DNA from: an uncultured Collinsella sp.
GTDB taxonomy: Bacteria > Actinomycetota > Coriobacteriia > Coriobacteriales > Coriobacteriaceae
Reading direction: 5' to 3'
Assembly: GCA_949287065.1 (NCBI GenBank)
Contig: CASEEV010000020.1
Coordinates: 1 to 33,792, forward strand
DNA: 33,792 nucleotides
The notes beneath the pieces are model-generated. The model worked only from the letters and a program-made list of their open reading frames with translations, had not been told where the DNA came from and made no database searches. Every line of letters begins with the position of its first letter. Within the stretch, counting starts at the first letter, position 1. Shown piece by piece: positions 25,855 to 33,792 of the stretch. A program made the position numbers and the translations under genes.

Positions 25855-26268
25855 ATGATCGATCTCGTTCTTTTCGCCGGCAGGATCGTGCTCATCGTCC
25901 TGCTCTACATCTTCCTGTTCGCCGTCATGAAGACCGGCGTCGGCCTCGTGCGCGGCCAGCGGCGCGATTCGGCGATCTGGACGATCGACGTCGACAAGGG
26001 CCCGCGCGGCATTCGCGGCATCCACGTCGACATGCTCGGCCCCATCATCGTGGGCCGTTCCCCCAGCTCCGACATCTGCATCAGCGAGCCGTTTGTCTCG
26101 GCTTCGCACGCGCGCTTCTCGCTGCAGGGCCCTGCGCTCGTGGTGGAGGACCTCAACTCGCTCAACGGCACGCTCGTGAACGGCCGTCAGCTCGTTGAGC
26201 CCGCTACGCTGCGCGAGGGCGACGAGGTGCAGATCGGAGACGTCGTCATGAAGGTGAATCGCCGATGA
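25855..26268 (+). CDS. FhaB-like membrane-anchored FHA protein
   Basis: This 137-residue protein has an N-terminal membrane helix (residues about 4-24, LVLFAGRIVLIVLLYIFLFAV), a basic linker, and an FHA domain (about 60-137) with IIVGRSPSSDICIS, SASHARFSL and NSLNGTLVNG, the conserved Arg, Ser, His and Asn residues that bind phosphothreonine. This is the FhaB layout seen next to pstP in Actinobacteria. It starts 3 bp after the fhaA stop and ends with ATGA overlapping the phosphatase start, so the three genes form one translation-coupled unit. Confidence 0.93.
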   Translation: MIDLVLFAGRIVLIVLLYIFLFAVMKTGVGLVRGQRRDSAIWTIDVDKGPRGIRGIHVDMLGPIIVGRSPSSDICISEPFVSASHARFSLQGPALVVEDLNSLNGTLVNGRQLVEPATLREGDEVQIGDVVMKVNRR

Positions 26269-28478
26269 GTTTTGCCGGCGAAGAACAGTACCCGGGCCAG
26301 GAGCAGCCCTTGACCGAAGGCAGCGCCCAGCAGCCGATCGGCCAGCACGCCCCTGTCGCAACGGCGGAGGCGCCTGCCGAGGAGCCCGCGTCCGAGCCGC
26401 TCGGCCAGCACAGCGTCGGCGCGGAGCCGGACCCCAGCACCGCCTGGATTCCTGTTCCCGTTGAGCCCTCTGCGGCAGAGGCGGCCCCGCAGCACCTTGC
26501 CGCAGACGACGAGCCCGCTGTTGCGGCTGACGCCCCGCAGCACTTTGCCGCGGACCCTGCTCCTGCGGCCGATCTCGCCACGGGAGCTGCCCCTGCACCC
26601 GCAGCACCCCTCGAGAACAACATCCCGGCTGCCGAGCCCCTCGGCCAGCACGGGAGCCCCGCTCCGGCGAGCGCCCTTGATGCGACGCCGGGCGCGATCC
26701 CCGACTTTTTGATGGCGACGAGCGCCGAGGCCCCCGCGGCGGCACCGCTTGCAGACGACGCCCCGGCGCGCCTTACCGAGCCGGCGGCCAGCGAGCCCGC
26801 CCCCGCCCCCGAGATCCCTGCCGCAGCGTCGGCAGCCGTTGGCACCCCCGCTGACGCCGTCAGCGCCGTTGCCCCGGAGCCCCGTCCTGCGGCAGACGCC
26901 CCTGAGCCCGCGCACTTTGCCCCTGCCGACGGCGCAGGCGCCGAAGCTGTGCCGGCCGACCTGACCGCCGCGCCGGCGCCTACGGGCACCCCTGGCGACG
27001 ACGTGTTTGTCGCCCCACAGGGCATGCCCGCCGACGTGACCATCGTCGCCCCCATGCACGCCCCCGGCACGGGCGAGACCACCGAGGACCTCGGCGACAC
27101 CGCCGACCTCGCCGAGGGGGCAACCTCCCCCGAGGACACCGCGGAGATCGACGTCGAGGCCATTGAGGTCAAGCTCAACGATCCGGGCACCACGATGAGC
27201 TTTGAGGGAATCCCCGAGGAGCGCATCGACGCCAACTCGACCTACGACGCGGGCGCCACGACCACGCTCGCCTGGGGCGCGCGCACCGACGTGGGCTGCG
27301 TGCGCGCCCACAACGAAGACTCCTACCTCGTGCAGTCGCCGCTGTTCTGCGTGTGCGACGGCATGGGAGGACACGCCGCCGGCGAGGTGGCCTCGTCGAT
27401 CGCGGTCGAGACTATCGCCCGCATGGCGCCGCACACGGCAGACGCCGCCATGCTCGCCTCCGCAGTGGAGGCAGCAAACGCCGCCGTCATCGAGGCAGCC
27501 GCGCACGGGCGCGGCAAGCCCGGCATGGGCTGCACCGCCACCACCGCCTACATCGACGGGCATTCGCTCGCCATCGCGCACGTGGGCGACTCGCGCGCGT
27601 ACCTGCTGCACGAGGGCACGCTCATCCGCGTGACGCACGACCACTCCTTCGTCGAGGAGCTCGTGGACGCCGGCGAGATCACTGCCGACGAGGCGCGCGT
27701 CCACCCCAACCGCTCGGTCATCACCCGCGCGCTGGGATCCGACCCCGCCATGTACGCGGACCACTTCATGCTCAACATCGACCAGGGCGACCGCCTCGTC
27801 CTGTGCTCAGACGGCCTGTCGGGCATGGTGCCCGACCGCGAGATCGAGCGCGTGGCCACCGAGTCCGAGACCCCGCAGCTCGCCGCCGACAACCTCGTCG
27901 ACGCCGCGCTCGCCGCGGGAGGCGCCGACAACGTGACGGTCGTCGTGGTCGACGTGGTCGACGACGGGCGCATGAAGGAGATCCGCCGCAAGCGCCGCCG
28001 CAACATCGCCGTCGCGGCGGGCGCCATCGCAGCGCTCTTCCTCGCCGTGGCCGTGGGCTTCTTCTGCATGGTCAGCAGCTCGGTGTACCTCGGCGTGAAA
28101 GACGGCGCCGTTGCCATCTACACCGGCATCCCCTCCGCCCCGCTCGGCCTCACACTGCACTGGCTCGAAGACGAGACCTCGGTGCAGATCAAGGACCTGC
28201 CCGAGGACACGCAGAACCGCCTTGCCGAGGGCATCAGCCAACCGAGCCTCGACGAGGCGGCGCGCACCGTGGAGCGCTACCGCGAGCAGATCGAGGAGCA
28301 GGTCGCCAAAGAGCAGGCCACGGCCCAGCGCCTCCAAGAACAAAAGGAGGCAACCGAGAAGGCCGAGGCCGAGAAGGAATCCGAGAAGCCCGACAAGTCG
28401 GGCAAGGCCGCGTCGGACAACGCCAAAGACGATAAGACCGAACAGTCGAGCAACAAGAACGCAGGAGGTGCAGCCTGA
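26265..28478 (+). CDS. PP2C-type Ser/Thr phosphatase (PstP-like) with long N-terminal extension
   Basis: This protein dephosphorylates targets of the neighbouring kinases. The PP2C domain spans about 330-570: [13 protein letters not shown] and [11 protein letters not shown] (metal-binding Asp residues), [17 protein letters not shown] and [12 protein letters not shown] membrane helix follows (about 580-603) and then a Lys/Glu-rich external tail to residue 737. PstP proteins are usually about 500 residues with the phosphatase domain at the N-terminus. Here about 330 extra residues rich in Ala, Pro, Asp and Glu come first, with degenerate repeats of GQH and APQH types, and an acidic Thr-rich stretch ([22 protein letters not shown]) that could be phosphorylated and bound by the FHA proteins. 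ATG overlaps the fhaB stop. Confidence 0.94.
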   Translation: MSFAGEEQYPGQEQPLTEGSAQQPIGQHAPVATAEAPAEEPASEPLGQHSVGAEPDPSTAWIPVPVEPSAAEAAPQHLAADDEPAVAADAPQHFAADPAPAADLATGAAPAPAAPLENNIPAAEPLGQHGSPAPASALDATPGAIPDFLMATSAEAPAAAPLADDAPARLTEPAASEPAPAPEIPAAASAAVGTPADAVSAVAPEPRPAADAPEPAHFAPADGAGAEAVPADLTAAPAPTGTPGDDVFVAPQGMPADVTIVAPMHAPGTGETTEDLGDTADLAEGATSPEDTAEIDVEAIEVKLNDPGTTMSFEGIPEERIDANSTYDAGATTTLAWGARTDVGCVRAHNEDSYLVQSPLFCVCDGMGGHAAGEVASSIAVETIARMAPHTADAAMLASAVEAANAAVIEAAAHGRGKPGMGCTATTAYIDGHSLAIAHVGDSRAYLLHEGTLIRVTHDHSFVEELVDAGEITADEARVHPNRSVITRALGSDPAMYADHFMLNIDQGDRLVLCSDGLSGMVPDREIERVATESETPQLAADNLVDAALAAGGADNVTVVVVDVVDDGRMKEIRRKRRRNIAVAAGAIAALFLAVAVGFFCMVSSSVYLGVKDGAVAIYTGIPSAPLGLTLHWLEDETSVQIKDLPEDTQNRLAEGISQPSLDEAARTVERYREQIEEQVAKEQATAQRLQEQKEATEKAEAEKESEKPDKSGKAASDNAKDDKTEQSSNKNAGGAA

Positions 28479-31372
28479 TGGGCAGCAGACGCAACACGGA
28501 ACTCTTCCTCCTGATCGCCGCAGCGTTCCCCGTGACGCTGCTGTACGCCCTGTACGTGGTGAACTCAGGCACGCAGCTCTCGTTTGAGACCCTCGCGGTC
28601 CCGCTCGGGCTCTTCGCCGCCTTCGCCGCAGCGCACATCGCCACGCGCATCTTCGCGCCAGGCGCCGACCCCGCGATCCTGCCGATCGTCTTTGCCCTCT
28701 CGGGCATCGGCGTCACCTTCGTCACGCGCCTCGACCCCGACGGGGCCGTGGGCCAGATCATGTACCTCTTCCTCTCCATCCTGTGCATGGTCCTCGTGCT
28801 GGCGCTCGTGCGCAACCTCGACGTGGTGCGCAAGTACAAGTACACCTTCGGTGTCGTCGGCATCATCCTGCTCGTCCTGCCCATGTTCGTCGGCACCGAG
28901 CAGTACGGATCCAAGCTGTGGATCTACATCGGCTCGTTCTCCTTCCAGCCCGGAGAGCTCGCCAAGGTGCTCATCGTGTTCTTCCTCGCGGGCTACCTCG
29001 CCGAGAACCGCGAGCTCCTGAGCGTTGCCAACCGCAGCATCCTCGGGTTCCAGGTCCCCCGCCTGCGCCTGCTCGCGCCGCTGTTCGTGGTGTGGGGCAT
29101 CTCGCTGGCGGTCGTGGTCTTCGAGCGCGACCTCGGCTCGGCGCTCATCTTCTACACGATCTTCCTCATCATGCTGTACGTAGCCACCGGCCGCTTCAGC
29201 TACGTGGTGATCGGCTTTGCCCTCGGCGCCATCGGCGTCTTCGGCGCGTACAACCTCTTTGACCACGTCAAGATCCGCTTCGACACCTGGATCGACCCGT
29301 GGTCCGACGCCCAGAACACGGGCCTCCAGCTCGTGCAGTCGCTCTACTCGCTTGCCGACGGCGGCCTCGCGGGCGTGGGCATCGGGCGCGGCATGTGCAC
29401 CCTCATCCCGGTCGTTGCCTCCGACTTCATCTTCTCGGCCATCGGCGAGGAGATGGGCTTGCTCGGCTCCTCCGGCGTGATCCTGCTCTTCATGCTCTTC
29501 GCCGTGCGCGGCCTCACCACGGCGGCGCGCGCCAAGTCCGACCACACCGCCTTTGTCTGCGTCGGCCTCACGGCGGCCATCTCGTTCCAGGCCTTCATCA
29601 TCATCGGCGGCGTTACCAAGCTCATCCCGCTGACCGGCGTCACCCTGCCCTTCATGAGCCAGGGCGGCACCTCGCTGCTCGCGAGCTTCATCATCGTGGC
29701 GCTGCTCATGCGCGCCGGCGACGAGGCCACGGGCCGCGAGACCGAGCTCGCCGGCACCGGCGTGGTCCAGCTCGTGAACACCGACCAGAAGCGCCGCCCG
29801 CGCATCGCGCTCGCCTACAGCAAGCGCGGCTACAGCTCCGCGCTCGAGCAGACCGGCTCGCAGCCCAAGCTGGGCAGCCGCCTGCACCGCCGCGTGCTCG
29901 AGACGCCCGAGTCGGGCGTTCTCGGCCGCGTGGCGCTCGCCAAGCGCCTCACCCGCGCCGTGGTCGCCTTCACGGCGCTCTTCGCCGTCCTTATCGGCAA
30001 CCTGACCTACGTGCAGGTGGTCCAGGCGCGCGACCTGCAGAACAACCCGGGCAACAACCACACCATCGCCAAGGCGGCCTACGTGCAGCGCGGCTCCATC
30101 ATCACCGCCGACAACGTGACGCTCGCCCAGTCGGTCCAGCTGGAGGACGGCACCTATGCGCGCGAGTACCCGCAGGGCTCGCTCGCCGCGCACACCATCG
30201 GCTACTACTCGCAGCAGTTCGGCGCCACCGGTGTCGAGAGCGCCATGAACGAGACCCTCACGGGCTCGCAGGACTACTCCACGTGGGAGTCGGCGCTCAA
30301 CTCGCTCGCCGGTGCCGTGCAGCCCGGCAACTCGGTCGTGCTCACCATCGACTCCCGCATCCAGCAGGTCTGCGAGCAGGCGCTCCAGGGCTTCAAGGGC
30401 GGCATCGTGGTGCTCGACCCGTCCACCGGAGCGGTGCTTGCCAAGGCGAGCTCGCCGACCTACGACGCCTCCGAGGCCGAGGCGATCCTCTCCGGCCAGA
30501 GCGACGTGGCCGACGACGCCCTGTACGACCGCACGACCCAGGCGCTCTACACCCCGGGCTCCACGTTCAAGACCGTCACGCTCGCCGCGGCGCTCGAGAC
30601 CGGCTCGGCAAGCCTCAACAGTTACTACGACGCACCGTCCGATCTCGAGATCGGCGGCGGCAAGGTCACCAACGTCGATGACTCCGACTTCGGCACCGTG
30701 TCGCTCCAAGAGGCGTTCGCCGTATCGGCCAACACCGCCTTCAGCCAGGTGGCCACCGAGATCGGCGCCGACACGCTCGTGAGCTACGCTGACGCCTTCG
30801 GCTACGGCCAGGCCATTGGCCAGGACTTCTCGACCGTGCCCTCGGTCATCCCCGACGCGGGCGAGATGACCGAGTGGGAGCTCGCATGGGCGGGCGACGG
30901 CCAGCCTGTCGGCGACGCCAACGACCACACCCCTGGCCCGCAGACCACGATCATGCAGAACGCCGTGATCGCGGCCGCCATCGCCAACGGCGGCGTGGCC
31001 ATGAACCCCTACATCGTTGACCACACCCTCTCCTATACGGGTGTCACCGGAACCTCCACGCAGCCGCGCTCGCTCGGCCAGGCCGTCAGCGCAAGCACCG
31101 CCGAGCAGGTCAAAGAGGCCATGCTCGCGGTCGTCGAAGACGGCACCGGCTACGAGGCGCAGGTCGACGGCGTGCAGGTTGCCGGCAAGACCGGTACGGC
31201 CGAGACCTCCTCGACCAACCAGAACTCAACGTTCATCGGCTTTGCGCCGTACGACAAGCCCACCGTCGCGATCTCGGTCGTTCTCGAAGACTACGACCAG
31301 CACGATGTTACGGCGGCCAGGGTCGCGGGCCAGGTGCTCGCCTCCGTGCTCGCCATTCAGGGCGCTGAGTAA
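28478..31372 (+). CDS. SEDS glycosyltransferase (RodA/FtsW) fused to class B penicillin-binding protein
   Basis: One 964-residue polypeptide holds both halves of a peptidoglycan synthase. Residues about 1-425 are a ten-helix SEDS protein with [21 protein letters not shown], the catalytic Asp273 in [14 protein letters not shown], and [12 protein letters not shown] basic linker (about 430-480) leads to another membrane helix (about 490-510) and a transpeptidase domain with the catalytic set STFK (Ser695, Lys698), SAN (750-752) and KTG (904-906). In most Actinobacteria rodA and pbpA are separate adjacent genes; here no stop, start or ribosome binding site lies between them. The start ATG overlaps the phosphatase stop (TGATG). 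Polymerisation and cross-linking would be physically coupled. Confidence 0.95.
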   Translation: MGSRRNTELFLLIAAAFPVTLLYALYVVNSGTQLSFETLAVPLGLFAAFAAAHIATRIFAPGADPAILPIVFALSGIGVTFVTRLDPDGAVGQIMYLFLSILCMVLVLALVRNLDVVRKYKYTFGVVGIILLVLPMFVGTEQYGSKLWIYIGSFSFQPGELAKVLIVFFLAGYLAENRELLSVANRSILGFQVPRLRLLAPLFVVWGISLAVVVFERDLGSALIFYTIFLIMLYVATGRFSYVVIGFALGAIGVFGAYNLFDHVKIRFDTWIDPWSDAQNTGLQLVQSLYSLADGGLAGVGIGRGMCTLIPVVASDFIFSAIGEEMGLLGSSGVILLFMLFAVRGLTTAARAKSDHTAFVCVGLTAAISFQAFIIIGGVTKLIPLTGVTLPFMSQGGTSLLASFIIVALLMRAGDEATGRETELAGTGVVQLVNTDQKRRPRIALAYSKRGYSSALEQTGSQPKLGSRLHRRVLETPESGVLGRVALAKRLTRAVVAFTALFAVLIGNLTYVQVVQARDLQNNPGNNHTIAKAAYVQRGSIITADNVTLAQSVQLEDGTYAREYPQGSLAAHTIGYYSQQFGATGVESAMNETLTGSQDYSTWESALNSLAGAVQPGNSVVLTIDSRIQQVCEQALQGFKGGIVVLDPSTGAVLAKASSPTYDASEAEAILSGQSDVADDALYDRTTQALYTPGSTFKTVTLAAALETGSASLNSYYDAPSDLEIGGGKVTNVDDSDFGTVSLQEAFAVSANTAFSQVATEIGADTLVSYADAFGYGQAIGQDFSTVPSVIPDAGEMTEWELAWAGDGQPVGDANDHTPGPQTTIMQNAVIAAAIANGGVAMNPYIVDHTLSYTGVTGTSTQPRSLGQAVSASTAEQVKEAMLAVVEDGTGYEAQVDGVQVAGKTGTAETSSTNQNSTFIGFAPYDKPTVAISVVLEDYDQHDVTAARVAGQVLASVLAIQGAE

Positions 31373-31381
31373 GGCGGTGCG

Positions 31382-31525
31382 ATGAACGAGACCCGTACGC
31401 AGCGCCACGGCTTGTGCGCCCCCTTCCCTCCCCGGGCCCGGGGACGCACAAGCCGCAACGTGGCCCCTCATGAAGTAAACACGCGGACGACCGCTCTTCT
31501 CCGGTTCGCTCGTATAGGTGGTTAG
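31382..31525 (+). CDS. Possible 47-codon small ORF before pknB
   Basis: An ATG at 31382, with AAGG 7 nt upstream, opens a 47-codon frame that runs through the hairpin at 31405-31463 and stops at TAG (31523-31525), which is part of the pknB ribosome binding site (TAGGAG). The layout would couple its termination to pknB initiation. The Arg-rich sequence (e.g. RARGRTSRN) looks like an ordinary GC-rich frame, so it may be chance. Confidence 0.25.
   Translation: MNETRTQRHGLCAPFPPRARGRTSRNVAPHEVNTRTTALLRFARIGG
31405..31463 (+). promoter_or_regulatory. Stable hairpin in the gap between the SEDS-PBP gene and pknB
   Basis: CGGCTTGTGCG (31408-31418) pairs perfectly with CGCACAAGCCG (31445-31455). An outer CCACG/CGTGG pairing (31405-31409 and 31459-31463) is possible with an asymmetric bulge. 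The loop holds a pyrimidine run and CCCGGGCCCGGG. There is no T run, so it is not a standard terminator. RNA processing, stability or attenuation within the operon are possible roles. Confidence 0.5.
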
Positions 31526-31536
31526 GAGCAGCAAGG

Positions 31537-33600
31537 ATGTCGCAAGCCAAGGTACTCGGTGGAAGGTATCTCCTTCAGGACAAAATAGGCGCGGGCGGTA
31601 TGGCGACCGTCTACCGCGCGCACGACCAGGTGCTCGACCGCACCGTTGCCATCAAGATCATGCTGCCGCAGTACGCGAACGACCCCACGTTTGCGGCGCG
31701 CTTTAAGCAGGAGGCCCAGGCGGCCGCCGCGCTCTCGAGCCCCTACATCGTGAGCGTGTACGACTGGGGCAAGGACGACGACACGTACTTCATTGCCATG
31801 GAGTACCTGCGCGGCACCGACCTCAAGACGGGCATCCGCAGCCACGGCGCGCTCGACCCCAAGAAGGTCGCGCAGATCGCCTCGCAGATCTGCGGCGCGC
31901 TCTCGGTTGCCCACAAGCACGAGATCATCCACCGCGACATCAAGCCGCAGAACATCATGGTGCTCGCCGACGGCAGCATCAAGGTCATGGACTTCGGCAT
32001 CGCGCGCGCCAAGAACAGCCACCTCACGCAAGACAACAATGTGCTCGGCACGGCGCACTACGTATCGCCCGAGCAGACCCGCGGCCAAGAGCTCGGCCCC
32101 ACCTCGGACCTGTACTCCCTCGGCGTCGTTATGTACGAGTGCGCCACGGGCAAGGTTCCCTTTGACGGCGACGACGCCATCTCGGTTGCCCTCAAGCAGG
32201 TCAACGAACTGCCGGTGCCTCCGAGCCAGCTGAACCCCGCCGTCGACGCCACCCTCGAGCGCATCATCCTGAAGCTCATGGAGAAGGACCCGGCCAAGCG
32301 CTTCCAGACCGCCGACGAGCTGCGCCAGGTGCTCAACAGCTACGTTGCCGGCCGCACGGTTGCCATCGCCGAGCCCACCACGGTGCTCGCCGCCGGCGCG
32401 GGCGCCACTTCTGCCACCACCAGCAAGCTCAAGCCCGGCTCCACCGCCTCCATAGCGCGCCCCAACGCGCAGACGATGCCCGCGGCCGCCCAGACCATGA
32501 GCGCGACGAACAGCTACACCCCCGAGAAGAAGGGCGGCAAGGGCAAGGTCGTCGCCATCGTCGCTGCCATTCTCATCATCGTTGCTGCCGCCGCTTTTGC
32601 AGCCACCTCTATGCTCGGCGGGGAGCAGGGCGCCACGGTACCGAGCGTGCTCGGCATGACCGAGGAGAAGGCCCGCGAGACGCTCGAGGAAGCGGGCTAC
32701 GAGCTCGGCGAAGTGGGCCAGGATTACAGCAACGAGTACGGCGAGGGCCAGGTCTGCGACCAGAGCCCCGACGAGGGCCGCGCGCTCGCCGAGGGCGGCA
32801 CGGTCGACATTTGGATCTCGCAGGGCGAGGACCCCGCCGCCGACGACGTTGAGGTTCCGAGTGGTCTTGTGGGCAAGTCCGAGAGCGAGGTGCAGGAGGC
32901 CCTCATGGCCGCCGGCCTGGAGCCCAAGAAGGGCGGCGAGGAGGCCAGCGACGACGTTGACAAGGGCGACGTGGTGAGCGTCGACCCCGGCGAAGGCGAA
33001 ACCGTCAACGAGGGCGACACGGTGACCTACATCGTTTCTTCGGGTGCAGAAGAGGTCTCTGTCCCCGATGTGAGCACCGCTCACTGGGACGTCTCTTCTG
33101 CGATCGACATGCTAGAGTCTGCCGGCTTCAAGGTCAAAACTATCGAAGAAGCCTCCTCCGAGTACAGTGCCGGAACTGTAATAAGCCAAAGTCCCAGCGG
33201 TTCTGCACCTAAAGGCTCCACGATTACTCTCGTAGTTGCCAAAACACCAGATAACGACAGCGATGACGAGCCTAGTTCCGACAACAATCATGGTGGCAAC
33301 AACGACGCCGACGACGAGCCTAGTTCCGACAACAATCATGGTGGCAACAACGACGCCGACGACGAGCCCAGCTCGGACAACAATCACGGCGGCAACAACG
33401 ACGCCGACTTTGACCCGAGCTCGCTCGACGGCGTGTGGGAGACCGAGATCTCCGGCCTCGTACCCAACGACTACGACGTGAACGTCTCCTACGTTGAGGA
33501 CGATTCGGTGCCCGTGGGCCAGGTCATCAGCGCCTCGCTCAGCGGCGCCACCGTCAACGTTGTGGTGTCCGGCACGGGCACATCCGACAGCTCCGAGTAG
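31537..33600 (+). CDS. pknB: PASTA-domain Ser/Thr protein kinase (PknB type)
   Basis: This is the envelope-sensing kinase of 687 residues. The cytoplasmic kinase domain (about 10-270) has GAGGMATV (18-25), Lys40 in VAIK, HRDIKPQNI (132-140), DFG (152-154) and the activation segment GTAHYVSPEQ. After a Thr-rich juxtamembrane part comes one membrane helix (about 338-357), then PASTA domains at about 367-430, 433-500 and 505-572, a linker of three 16-residue Asp/Asn/Gly-rich repeats, and a C-terminal PASTA-like half. PASTA domains bind muropeptides or lipid II. ATG 31537 follows TAGGAG. The third PASTA domain and the first two repeats use codons unlike the rest of the gene. Two terminators follow. 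Confidence 0.96.
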   Translation: MSQAKVLGGRYLLQDKIGAGGMATVYRAHDQVLDRTVAIKIMLPQYANDPTFAARFKQEAQAAAALSSPYIVSVYDWGKDDDTYFIAMEYLRGTDLKTGIRSHGALDPKKVAQIASQICGALSVAHKHEIIHRDIKPQNIMVLADGSIKVMDFGIARAKNSHLTQDNNVLGTAHYVSPEQTRGQELGPTSDLYSLGVVMYECATGKVPFDGDDAISVALKQVNELPVPPSQLNPAVDATLERIILKLMEKDPAKRFQTADELRQVLNSYVAGRTVAIAEPTTVLAAGAGATSATTSKLKPGSTASIARPNAQTMPAAAQTMSATNSYTPEKKGGKGKVVAIVAAILIIVAAAAFAATSMLGGEQGATVPSVLGMTEEKARETLEEAGYELGEVGQDYSNEYGEGQVCDQSPDEGRALAEGGTVDIWISQGEDPAADDVEVPSGLVGKSESEVQEALMAAGLEPKKGGEEASDDVDKGDVVSVDPGEGETVNEGDTVTYIVSSGAEEVSVPDVSTAHWDVSSAIDMLESAGFKVKTIEEASSEYSAGTVISQSPSGSAPKGSTITLVVAKTPDNDSDDEPSSDNNHGGNNDADDEPSSDNNHGGNNDADDEPSSDNNHGGNNDADFDPSSLDGVWETEISGLVPNDYDVNVSYVEDDSVPVGQVISASLSGATVNVVVSGTGTSDSSE
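33265..33408 (+). repeat. 48-bp tandem repeat, three units, inside pknB
   Basis: Units are 33265-33312, 33313-33360 and 33361-33408, each encoding DDEPSSDNNHGGNNDA-type residues (phase may be shifted by one). Units 1 and 2 are identical in all 48 bases. Unit 3 differs by five changes, all synonymous (CCT to CCC, AGT to AGC, TCC to TCG, CAT to CAC, GGT to GGC). The repeat forms a flexible extracellular spacer and could change copy number by slippage without breaking frame. Confidence 0.95.
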
Positions 33601-33625
33601 CTGTCTTTACGCAAGCTTCTCTGCA

Positions 33626-33657
33626 ACGGGACCGGCCATGCGCTGGTCCCGTTTTTG
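33626..33657 (+). terminator. Terminator of pknB
   Basis: ACGGGACC (33626-33633) pairs perfectly with GGTCCCGT (33645-33652) around an 11-nt loop and is followed by TTTT. It lies 25 bp after the pknB stop. Confidence 0.85.
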
Positions 33658-33685
33658 TGTCGCACGTCACAGGCCTGCGAGCCAT

Positions 33686-33721
33686 AGAAAAAGGCCGGAG
33701 CCCGTTGGGCTCCGGCCTTTT
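33686..33721. terminator. Bidirectional terminator between pknB and tRNA-Arg(CCT)
   Basis: AAGGCCGGAGCCC (33691-33703) pairs perfectly with GGGCTCCGGCCTT (33707-33719) around GTT. A T run follows on the + strand (TTTT) and on the minus strand (TTTTTC), so it can end the tRNA transcript and back up the pknB terminator. Confidence 0.85.
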
Positions 33722-33730
33722 GCATACGAA

Positions 33731-33792
33731 TGGTGCCCCCGGCTGGATTCGAACCAGCGACACCCGCTTTAGGAGAGCGGTGCTCTATCCCC
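33731..33792 (-). tRNA. tRNA-Arg (anticodon CCT), 5' end cut off by the window
   Basis: On the minus strand the visible 62 nt cover the end of the D arm, the anticodon arm CCGCT-CTCCTAA-AGCGG (anticodon CCT at 33773-33771, for AGG codons), the T arm CTGG-TTCGAAT-CCAG, the acceptor 3' strand and an encoded CCA (33733-33731). The 5' acceptor strand lies beyond 33792. Unlike the other two tRNAs here it has no structured repeat behind it. Confidence 0.93.

Noticed and set aside
29770-29950. Sequencing error creating an artificial SEDS-PBP fusion
   Set aside because: The linker reads as a continuous, charged and plausible peptide, no stop or ribosome binding site occurs in any frame where the second gene would start, and both domains are complete in the same frame.
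28565-31024. An 819-codon open frame on the minus strand opposite the SEDS-PBP gene
   Set aside because: It is an antisense shadow produced by GC-rich codon bias: the translated sequence is a low-complexity mix of Arg, Gly, His, Glu and Val with no motif, while the + strand shows full catalytic motifs.

Overview
The window reads as a high-GC chromosome segment from an actinobacterium, most likely class Coriobacteriia and close to Collinsella. This is inferred from gene content, not from a database match. The pointers are the F-type ATP synthase operon followed directly by murA, an fhaA-fhaB-pstP-rodA/pbpA-pknB cell-envelope signalling cluster, and single housekeeping genes with GC-rich codon use and GTG/ATG starts behind clear GGAGG sites.

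Layout. Positions 27-8934 (minus strand) hold a dCMP deaminase gene, an AtpI-position membrane protein, atpB-E-F-H-A-G-D-C and murA. Positions 8996-13732 (minus) hold glpK with tsaC just upstream of it, then prmC and prfA. Positions 14046-16287 carry an unknown membrane protein, a lone PTS EIIB, tRNA-Arg(ACG) with a structured repeat behind it, and an unknown 116-aa protein. Positions 16483-21538 carry an M19 dipeptidase, serS, a small membrane protein, proC and glyA. Positions 21669-21991 carry tRNA-Leu(CAG) with a second copy of the structured repeat. Positions 22171-33600 (plus) carry a zinc-ribbon membrane protein and then a co-directional cluster: a polytopic non-RD Ser/Thr kinase, two FHA proteins, a PP2C phosphatase, a single-polypeptide SEDS glycosyltransferase plus class B PBP fusion, and a PASTA kinase. 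The window ends inside tRNA-Arg(CCT).

How the genes work together. The ATP synthase genes form one proton-type machine; the c subunit lacks the sodium-site residues. The 22.7-33.6 kb cluster links muropeptide or lipid II sensing (PASTA kinase), phosphothreonine readers (FHA), the reversing phosphatase and the elongation-type peptidoglycan synthase. prfA and prmC pair release factor 1 with its glutamine methyltransferase.

The most unusual signal is a structured element of about 120 bp present twice, once behind tRNA-Arg(ACG) and once behind tRNA-Leu(CAG), always in the same orientation as the tRNA. Each copy starts with an inverted copy of the local tRNA T-arm, carries a shared core of three hairpins whose stems co-vary between the copies, and ends by joining a second, partial copy of the local tRNA 3' end plus its terminator. 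It looks like a tRNA-T-loop-associated mobile or structured-RNA element. Other points of interest are the SEDS-PBP fusion, a mosaic PASTA region with a 48-bp tandem repeat, a 90-residue insertion in PrmC, a 330-residue extension on the phosphatase, and a LexA-type palindrome in front of the dipeptidase gene.
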